This document shows positions 52,488 through 57,716 of a DNA stretch of 57,716 bases, piece by piece. The stretch is from Limivivens sp034101475 (lineage in GTDB: Bacteria > Bacillota > Clostridia > Lachnospirales > Lachnospiraceae): the NCBI GenBank assembly GCA_034101475.1, contig JAXEJQ010000013.1, positions 1 through 57,716 of the forward strand. The letters run 5' to 3'. The notes under the pieces are model-generated. The model was not told the origin of the DNA. It searched no databases and saw only the letters and a program-made list of their open reading frames with translations. The position numbers and the translations under genes are program-made. Each line of letters starts with the position of its first letter. Positions within the stretch are counted from its first letter, which is position 1.

Positions 52488-54188
52488 TCACTTTGTGTCC
52501 GTGTATATTTTTATTACAAATGCCTCATAAGGCGTTGTCAGAATCTCTCCGGAACGGATCTCCTCCGGCTTTCTGCCGGGATCATTCTGAATCAGAATTT
52601 CTCCCGTCTCTTTGCAGAATTCCTCCGGAACCTGGAATACTGCTGTCTCCCGGGTAAAGCTGCACACAACCAGAAGCTTTTCCTGTCCCAGAGTCCTGGT
52701 ATAAACGAAAAGTCCGGGATCCTCCGGCAGCAGCAGCTCATAGGAACCATAGGGAATAATCTCCTGCTCTTTTCGCAGCCGAATCAGTTTCTGATAATAA
52801 TGGAAAACAGAATCCTCTCTGGACAGCTGCTCTCTGGCATTGATCTCCGTATAATTGGGATTTACCATAATCCAGGGCGTACCATCCGTAAAGCCTGCGT
52901 ACTCCTGATCATCCCACTGCATGGGCGTACGGGCATTATCCCGGCTTTTGCAGCGCAGAAAGCGCATCATATCCGCTTCGTCCAGTATGCCGCCCTCCAC
53001 CAGCTCATGGTAGGCATTGATGCTTTCAATATCCCGGAAATCCTCCAGCCTGGCAAAGGGTACATTCGTCATCCCCAGCTCTTCCCCCTGGTAGATGTAA
53101 GGTGTTCCCTGCATCATATGCAGGCAGGTTGCCAGCATTTTCGCGGAGCGTTCCCGCCAGGCCGGACTGTCATCTCCAAGTCTGGATACAATTCTTGGCT
53201 GATCATGATTGCACCAGTAAAGGCTGTTCCATGCCTTCCCATACAGCTCTGTCTGCCACTTGGATAAGGTCTTCTTCAGTTCCACAAGGTCCATCTTCCG
53301 GTCAGACCATTTGAAATCTTCTCCGCTGTCCAGATCCATATGCTCGAACTGAAATACCATACTCAGTTCCTTTCCATCCAGCCCGGCATATTTTTTTGCC
53401 TCTTCAATGGTCACGCCGGAGCACTCTCCCACTGTCAGCAGATCATACTTTGAAAGAACCTTCTGATTCATCTCCTGAAGATATTCATGAACATGAGGGC
53501 CATTGCGCACGAAGGGGCCGAAATCTCCATATCCGTTCTTCCCGATTCCCCCGTCCGGCAAGCCCGAAACTTTGGAAATCATGCTGATCACATCCATGCG
53601 GAACCCGTCAATTCCTTTCCGGCACCACCAGTCCATCATATCAAAGACTTCTTCCCGCACTTTCGGGTTATCCCAGTTCAGATCCGGCTGCTTCCCGGAA
53701 AACAGATGAAGGTAATACATATCCGTTTCTTCATCGTACTTCCAGGCGGAACCACTGAAGACAGAGCCCCAGTTGTTGGGCTCTTTTCCGTCCTTGCCTT
53801 CCCGCCAGAAATAATAATCCCGGTAAGGATTTTCCCTGGACTTCCGGCTTTCCATAAACCAGGGATGCTCGTCCGAGGTATGATTCACCACCAGATCCAT
53901 CACAATTTTGATGCCGCGCTCATGAGCAGCAGCCAGCATCCCATCAAAATCCTCCATGCTGCCGAAATCCTTCATAATACCCCGGTAATTGCTGATGTCA
54001 TACCCATTATCATCATTTGGTGACTCATAGACCGGCGAAAGCCAGATCACGTCAATGCCAAGCTCCTTCAAATAATCCAGCCTGGATGTGATACCGTTCA
54101 GGTCTCCGATTCCGTCTCCGTTGCTGTCCATAAAGCTCCGCGGATAAATCTGATATACAACCGCTTCCTTCCACCATGCTTTCTGCAT
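52488..54188 (-). CDS. malL: Oligo-1,6-glucosidase (GH13_31)
   Basis: 566 aa, AGGAGG upstream of the ATG. Complete GH13 (beta/alpha)8 barrel: VVYQIYPRSFMDSNGDGIGD, VMDLVVNHTSDEH, nucleophile Asp199 in GFRMDVIS, acid/base Glu255 in TVGECSG and transition-state Asp329 in CNHDQPR. These positions equal those of the Bacillus cereus enzyme. Val200 after the nucleophile is the residue linked to alpha-1,6 specificity (isomaltose, panose). Cytoplasmic, no signal peptide. Apparently a single-gene transcript; no importer or regulator is adjacent. Confidence 0.95.
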   Translation of the reverse strand: MQKAWWKEAVVYQIYPRSFMDSNGDGIGDLNGITSRLDYLKELGIDVIWLSPVYESPNDDNGYDISNYRGIMKDFGSMEDFDGMLAAAHERGIKIVMDLVVNHTSDEHPWFMESRKSRENPYRDYYFWREGKDGKEPNNWGSVFSGSAWKYDEETDMYYLHLFSGKQPDLNWDNPKVREEVFDMMDWWCRKGIDGFRMDVISMISKVSGLPDGGIGKNGYGDFGPFVRNGPHVHEYLQEMNQKVLSKYDLLTVGECSGVTIEEAKKYAGLDGKELSMVFQFEHMDLDSGEDFKWSDRKMDLVELKKTLSKWQTELYGKAWNSLYWCNHDQPRIVSRLGDDSPAWRERSAKMLATCLHMMQGTPYIYQGEELGMTNVPFARLEDFRDIESINAYHELVEGGILDEADMMRFLRCKSRDNARTPMQWDDQEYAGFTDGTPWIMVNPNYTEINAREQLSREDSVFHYYQKLIRLRKEQEIIPYGSYELLLPEDPGLFVYTRTLGQEKLLVVCSFTRETAVFQVPEEFCKETGEILIQNDPGRKPEEIRSGEILTTPYEAFVIKIYTDTK

Positions 54189-54230
54189 CCTCTGTGCCTC
54201 CTGTAATATTTTTCGGATTCAATCTTTATG

Positions 54231-54295
54231 ATGCCAGGATCGTGGGAGTGCGAAGCACGGAACAATCCGTATGGCATCTTTTGACCCCAACATCA
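54231..54295. mobile_element. 65-bp MITE-like element, family B, inverted copy
   Basis: Reverse complement of the element at 33836-33900 with a single base difference. The eight bases ATCTTTAT are present at 54223-54230 and 54296-54303 and look like a target duplication. Both ends begin GATG. It lies between malL and the decayed genes to the right. Confidence 0.75.
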
Positions 54296-54393
54296 TCTTT
54301 ATAACCATCATTATATCCCGTTTCTGAGTCTGATACAATATTCTTTCTCGCATTGGAAGAAGTATGAAACCTGCGTGTAATTGTTTTCTTTTT

Positions 54394-54676
54394 CTAGTGT
54401 GCATGGTAAAAAACGCAGGCGTAGCGGGCTACATACCCATAAGTCCCCTCACTGATAACACCATCAAAGTAAACAAAATCTTCGTCGGAATCATTCCAAA
54501 CAGCTTGAAACTTTTGCAATCACGCCTTTCATACCGCCTGTACCGTTTTGATAATAGTCGTAGTCCTCGAACGGAATACCAAACATACTGCTGTCAATGA
54601 GTGCCATTCTGCAAGGCTCATGAATAAAATTGTATTGCGTATAGTCGATCTTCAGAGTGTGGCCAAAAAACGCCAT
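54394..54676 (-). pseudogene. Decayed gene fragments before the ars island
   Basis: One frame from the ATG at 54676 reads MAFFGHTLKIDYTQYNFIHE and continues through SSMFGIPFEDYDYYQNGTGG to a stop at 54491. It resembles the inner part of DUF6544/DUF6920-type proteins. After a frame change a second stretch reads FQAVWNDSDEDFVYFDGVIS and ends at TAG 54394. No ribosome site precedes the ATG. The remaining bases of the gap 54304-54769 hold no supported gene. Confidence 0.4.
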
Positions 54677-54769
54677 AATTTTCTATTTGGACAACCAAGA
54701 AGTAACCGTTTACTCTTAATGTATCTGATGGCTGCCCGCCTGGGCAGCCATATTTATTTGTTCAACCCA

Positions 54770-54809
54770 TTGACAAACATCTATGTGATACATATAATAA
54801 TACATAGAT
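54770..54809 (+). promoter_or_regulatory. Promoter and operator of the arsR operon
   Basis: TTGACA (54770-54775), 17-nt spacer and TATAAT (54793-54798), a consensus sigma-A promoter. An inverted repeat ATCTATGT / ACATAGAT (54779-54786 and 54802-54809) covers the -10 box and fits an ArsR/SmtB operator. Confidence 0.85.
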
Positions 54810-54833
54810 AAATTTCTATTGGAGGTGCTTCGA

Positions 54834-55142
54834 GTGGACGAAAGAAAAACAGCATTGATCTTCAAAGCGTTCTGCGATGAAAATCGTATTCGCATTTTAA
54901 AAATGCTCCGAAACGGTGAAAAGTGTGCCTGCAAGATACTTGAAGAACTCAATATTACACAGCCTACGCTGTCCCACCATATGAAAATCCTTTGTGATTC
55001 GGGTATTGTGATAGGTCGGAAGGAAGGGAAATGGATGCACTACTCCATTTCTCGTGATGGAGCAAAGGTTGCTGCGGATTTACTGAATGACCTGACAGCC
55101 GCCCAGAGTGGATGCACAGACAAGTCGTGTTGTGAAGAGTAA
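54834..55142 (+). CDS. ArsR-family metal-responsive repressor
   Basis: 102 aa from the GTG at 54834, eight nt after GGAGG; a TTG 15 nt upstream would overlap the site. Winged helix with CACKILEELNITQPTLSHHM, in which the two Cys of KCACK near the start of the helix resemble the As(III)-type site, and a Cys-rich end CTDKSCCEE. It should repress its own operon until As(III) or a similar thiophilic metal binds. Codon use is more A/T-rich than in most of the window. Confidence 0.9.
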   Translation: MDERKTALIFKAFCDENRIRILKMLRNGEKCACKILEELNITQPTLSHHMKILCDSGIVIGRKEGKWMHYSISRDGAKVAADLLNDLTAAQSGCTDKSCCEE

Positions 55143-55406
55143 GGCAGGTCAAATCTTTTCCGCAAAGCTTGCTTTCAGAACGAAACGGAAATGTATGCTG
55201 ATGCAGACATCACCAATGATAAAAGTCGATTGCTAACGCAATCGCCCCGTATTCGCAATTCGCTCCTCTGCTTGCTCATACGGGTAGCCCGCCCAATATC
55301 CATGTGTCTGCGTATGCAAGCATGCTTCACCACATGGCTGCCGTCCTGGATTTTTATATTAAATAGACATATTTGAATTTTTATATCTTTGAAAGGAGCG
55401 CTTTAT
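55143..55406. other. Gap between arsR and the permease
   Basis: No supported gene in 264 bases. The part 55215-55335 contains words also found in the insertion at 27.8 kb (AATTCGCTC, TGCTTGCTCAT, GCGGG-like ends), so an old repeat may lie here. A TTATAT/GAAAGGAG stretch just before 55407 is the ribosome region of the next gene. Confidence 0.4.
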
Positions 55407-56420
55407 ATGCGAATCATAAAAACAGCGTGGGATTTCTTCCAAAATGAAATCCTCGGTATGCACTGGCTGAATCGGCTCACAAGCACAATTCTAAATGCCT
55501 GCGGATTCGACACAACAGGCAGGATTGGAGGCAGCATTCGGTTCTTTATCTATGATACTATCAAAATAATGGTTCTCCTGGGAAATTTAATTTTAATAAT
55601 CTCGTATATTCAAAGCTACTTTCCGCCGGAGAGAACAAAAAAGATACTCGGGCATTTTCACGGTATTTGGGCAAACATACTTGCCGCCCTTCTCGGAACA
55701 GTAACTCCGTTTTGCTCCTGCTCGTCCATCCCTCTGTTTATTGGGTTTACAAGCGCCGGGCTTCCGCTTGGAGTAACATTCTCTTTCCTGATTTCGTCTC
55801 CGATGGTTGATCTCGGAAGCCTTGTTCTGTTAATGAGTATTTTCGGGTGGAAGGTTGCTGTCATTTATGTTGTACTTGGTCTTGTCATTGCCGTTGCAGG
55901 CGGTACGCTGATTAAGAAACTGCACCTTGAAAATCAGGTGGAAGAATATATCCGAAACGGACATTCCCTTGATATTCCGCAGGAGGAACTGCATTTCAAA
56001 GACCGTTTGAAATATGCGTGGGAACAGGTTGTTGCCACCGCAAAAAAGGTTGCTCCTTATGTCCTAATCGGTGTAGGTATCGGAGCCATTATTCATAACT
56101 GGATTCCCGAAGAATTCATTGTTAGGTTGCTTGGCGACAATAATCCTTTTGGTGTTGTTCTTGCGACAATCGCGGGAGTTCCTATGTATGCAGATATATT
56201 CGGCACAATCCCGATTGCAGAGGCTCTGCTTGCAAAAGGTGCATTGCTCGGAGTGGTGTTGTCTTTTATGATGGCTGTTACAACGCTTTCTCTGCCGTCA
56301 ATGATTATGCTTCGCAAAGCGGTAAAACCGAAGCTGCTCGGCATCTTCATTGCAATCTGCACAATAGGGATTATCGTTGTAGGATATTTCTTTAATCTGA
56401 TACAGCCGATGATTATTTAG
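55407..56420 (+). CDS. Permease of the SO_0444/ArsP-like family (DUF318)
   Basis: 337 aa from the ATG at 55407 (GAAAGGAG 9 nt upstream; the earlier TTG is too close to the site). Eight to ten TM helices and the family signature TPFCSCSSIPLFIGFTSAGL followed by PLGVTFSFLISSPMVD; the second half repeats this with IAGVPMYADIFGTIPIAEAL. Cysteine-containing permeases of this type export organoarsenicals or other thiophilic compounds. Between arsR and a thioredoxin-like gene, arsenic efflux is the best guess. Confidence 0.85.
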   Translation: MRIIKTAWDFFQNEILGMHWLNRLTSTILNACGFDTTGRIGGSIRFFIYDTIKIMVLLGNLILIISYIQSYFPPERTKKILGHFHGIWANILAALLGTVTPFCSCSSIPLFIGFTSAGLPLGVTFSFLISSPMVDLGSLVLLMSIFGWKVAVIYVVLGLVIAVAGGTLIKKLHLENQVEEYIRNGHSLDIPQEELHFKDRLKYAWEQVVATAKKVAPYVLIGVGIGAIIHNWIPEEFIVRLLGDNNPFGVVLATIAGVPMYADIFGTIPIAEALLAKGALLGVVLSFMMAVTTLSLPSMIMLRKAVKPKLLGIFIAICTIGIIVVGYFFNLIQPMII

Positions 56421-56438
56421 AAAACGGAGGATAAGAAA

Positions 56439-56555
56439 ATGGCGAAAAAAATTTAAAACGCTTTTATGAAAGAAAAAATCGTAATTCTGATTTTTCTTGT
56501 AATTGCAGTTGTAAATAAAAAAGAAATTGGAGGATCATACTATGTCATTATTTAA
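56439..56555 (+). other. Possible remnant of a small membrane-anchored ORF
   Basis: An ATG at 56439 with ACGGAGGATAAG upstream encodes only MAKKI. A second ATG at 56466 opens a 29-residue frame (MKEKIVILIFLVIAVVNKKE at its start) that looks like a TM anchor and then runs over the start of the next gene. This may be what is left of a thioredoxin-like lipoprotein gene after deletion, or may not be translated. Confidence 0.3.
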
Positions 56556-56919
56556 TTTTGGAAAGAAAAAGGAAGAAGAAAAGAAAGCTCCCGCTTTTGC
56601 CTGCACTTGCGGTTGCCCTGCAAGTGAAGTTAGCGAAATTACAAACGATTGCTGCTCTGAAGCAAAAGACGGTATTTGCTGCATAAAAGTCTTAGGTGCA
56701 GGGTGCAAATCCTGCCATGAACAATATGAAAATGCTAAAGAAGCCGTAAAAGCAATGGGATTAGCTGCGGAAGTTGAATATATCACCGATATGCAAAAGG
56801 TTATGGAATACGGTGTAATGAGTATGCCTGCTCTTGTGGTAAATGAAAAGGTTGTGTCTATGGGCAAGGTGTTGAAAGCTGCTGATGTAGAAAGATTGCT
56901 GCACAAATCAGACTTCTAA
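56542..56919 (+). CDS. Thioredoxin-like protein (redox-active disulfide protein 2 type)
   Basis: 125 aa from the ATG at 56542, behind TTGGAGG. A Cys-rich N-terminal part (FACTCGCPASE, DCCSEAKDGICC) precedes a thioredoxin fold of ~75 residues with active site GAGCKSCHEQYEN and the cis-Pro loop MSMPALVVN. Such proteins accompany the ArsP-like permease in many Firmicutes and may deliver electrons or bind the metal. No signal peptide. Confidence 0.88.
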   Translation: MSLFNFGKKKEEEKKAPAFACTCGCPASEVSEITNDCCSEAKDGICCIKVLGAGCKSCHEQYENAKEAVKAMGLAAEVEYITDMQKVMEYGVMSMPALVVNEKVVSMGKVLKAADVERLLHKSDF

Positions 56920-56950
56920 AAGGGGGAAGCAATCCTCATTTGGTCAATGA

Positions 56951-57025
56951 TACGGGACTACTTCTCCTACAGCGCTTGCAACAGCGGTTGGTGTGCTGAC
57001 CGAAGTCCCCGTAAGTGTTTATTGA
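56951..57025 (+). pseudogene. Fragment of the C-terminus of an ACR3-type arsenite transporter
   Basis: Frame starting TACGGG at 56951 encodes about 24 residues ending PTALATAVGVLTEVPVSVY, like the last helix of ACR3/ArsB proteins (…LATVVGVLxEVP…). The rest of the gene is absent. The fragment is the only trace of the expected arsenite pump. Confidence 0.5.
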
Positions 57026-57167
57026 AATTGTAAAGCAGATCGAAAATCATATTCGTAAATTATAAGGAATACATGAAAGGCGTCGCAGAAATGCGGTACC
57101 TTATAACCATCAAAATATGAAAAACCTGAAAATAACAAATACAGACCCACGAAGTCTCAAAATCATA

Positions 57168-57210
57168 TAAAAAAAACGGAAAACCAAGCAATAACAAGGT
57201 TTTCCGTTTT
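57168..57210 (-). terminator. Terminator of the rRNA-tRNA transcript
   Basis: AAAACGGAAAACC (57173-57185) pairs with GGTTTTCCGTTTT (57198-57210); on the minus strand it is followed by more than six T residues. It lies 6 nt beyond tRNA-Cys. Confidence 0.9.
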
Positions 57211-57216
57211 TATCAG

Positions 57217-57287
57217 AGGCGACAACCAGATTTGAACTGGTGATCAGGGTGTTGCAGACCCACGCCTTACCGCTTGGCTATGTCGCC
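57217..57287 (-). tRNA. tRNA-Cys (anticodon GCA)
   Basis: Acceptor GGCGACA pairs with TGTCGCC, discriminator T. The anticodon loop TCTGCAA gives GCA. T arm GTTCAAATC is present. Length 71 nt; CCA not encoded. Last gene of the rRNA-linked tRNA cluster. Confidence 0.95.
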
Positions 57288-57334
57288 ATACTCTATTCTA
57301 TGACATCATACATGATTTTATGCATTTTGTCAAG

Positions 57335-57406
57335 TGACTCCGACGAGAATCGAACTCGTGTTACCGCCGTGAAAGGGCGATGTCTTAACCGCTTGACCAC
57401 GGAGCC
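57335..57406 (-). tRNA. tRNA-Glu (anticodon TTC)
   Basis: Acceptor GGCTCCG / CGGAGTC with one wobble-type pair, discriminator A, D arm with GTCAAGCGGTTAAGAC, anticodon loop CTTTCAC giving TTC, and T arm GTTCGATTC. 72 nt, CCA not encoded. Confidence 0.95.
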
Positions 57407-57446
57407 ATTTTGCACTCACCGCTGTTCCAGAAGTGTCCCGTGCAAA

Positions 57447-57518
57447 CTCCCCGAGTTGGGCTCGAACCAACAACCCTTCGGTTAACAGCCGAATGCTCTA
57501 CCATTGAGCTATCGAGGA
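57447..57518 (-). tRNA. tRNA-Asn (anticodon GTT)
   Basis: Acceptor TCCTCGA / TCGGGGA, discriminator G, D arm TAGCTCAATGGTAGAGCA, anticodon loop CTGTTAA giving GTT, T arm GTTCGAGCC. First tRNA after the 23S rRNA, 57 nt away. Confidence 0.95.
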
Positions 57519-57575
57519 ATAGAAGGTATGTACCTTCAAAACCACATACAGATTTTAAACATCCAACCCAAACCT

Positions 57576-57716
57576 AGGATAAGCCTTCGACCTATTAGTA
57601 TCAGTCAGCTCCGCACATTACTGTGCTTCCACCTCTGACCTATCTACCTCGTCGTCTTCAAGGGGTCTTATTGCTTTCGCATGGGATATCTCATCTTGAG
57701 GGGGGCTTCACGCTTA
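57576..57716 (-). rRNA. 23S ribosomal RNA, 3' end
   Basis: Minus-strand sequence carries the conserved 3' domain: CTCAAGATGAGATATCCC, GGTCAGAGGTGGAAG, GGAGCTGACTGATACTAATA and the final AGGTCGAAGGCTTATCC. The 3' end is placed near 57576 by analogy; the remaining ~2.8 kb lie beyond the window. Confidence 0.9.

Noticed and set aside
57240..57485. 81-codon plus-strand frame over the tRNA cluster
   Set aside because: Covers three tRNA genes on the other strand; not a protein gene.
1..57716. CRISPR array or cas genes
   Set aside because: No series of regularly spaced direct repeats and no cas-like proteins; the dispersed hairpins are not evenly spaced.

Overview
The window looks like a Lachnospiraceae-type (Clostridia, Bacillota) gut anaerobe. 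Strong AGGAGG ribosome binding sites, AraC-type two-component systems of the YesM/YesN kind, many carbohydrate ABC importers without a dedicated ATPase, UroD-like proteins and GC near 50% all fit. This taxonomy is inference from gene content; the only marker RNA present is the last ~140 nt of a 23S rRNA. Most genes are ordinary transport, sugar metabolism and regulation, but several blocks are uncharacterised or rearranged.

Region by region. 1-135: end of an M24 aminopeptidase. 200-7878: a two-component system and an AraF/Rbs-type sugar transporter with two UroD-like enzymes; the sensor kinase and the transporter ATPase are both cut at their 5' ends where they meet head to head near 2.5 kb. 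7953-15027: a DUF4353 surface protein, DUF4956 membrane protein and VTC-domain protein, next to an OmpR/HisKA two-component system and a MATE exporter. 15265-16337: a small protein and YccF behind a clear yybP-ykoY (Mn2+) riboswitch with a near-consensus promoter. 16568-22335: a LacI-controlled importer built around an ADP-ribosylglycohydrolase. 22847-24364: a DMT exporter and a NiaR-type repressor. 24527-33754: a seven-gene minus-strand operon of unknown function (HTH protein, N-helical/C-beta protein, two single- or two-TM proteins, a coiled-coil protein, an Hsp70-like ATPase and a Ycf46-like AAA ATPase).

34078-38923: a complete branched-chain amino acid (Liv) transporter. 39029-41809: a BlaI/BlaR1-like pair with twin operators. 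41882-43116: an SRAP (YedK/HMCES) protein and a phosphoesterase. 43384-50446: an acidic small protein, then a GH36 alpha-galactosidase with its ABC importer and a divergent AraC regulator. 50473-52386: two broken old-yellow-enzyme oxidoreductases joined head to head. 52488-54188: oligo-1,6-glucosidase. 54770-57025: a lower-GC metal/arsenic resistance island (ArsR, ArsP-like permease, thioredoxin-like protein, decayed ACR3 end). 57217-57716: tRNA-Cys, tRNA-Glu, tRNA-Asn and the 3' end of 23S rRNA, all on the minus strand.

The best candidate for an undescribed system is the seven-gene Hsp70/AAA operon. Its Hsp70 gene carries a ~230-bp MITE-like insertion flanked by a 9-bp target duplication, which replaces the native C terminus and separates it from the AAA gene. 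Small palindromic elements of at least two families are scattered between operons, and two near-identical 65-bp copies (33.8 and 54.2 kb) also carry target duplications.
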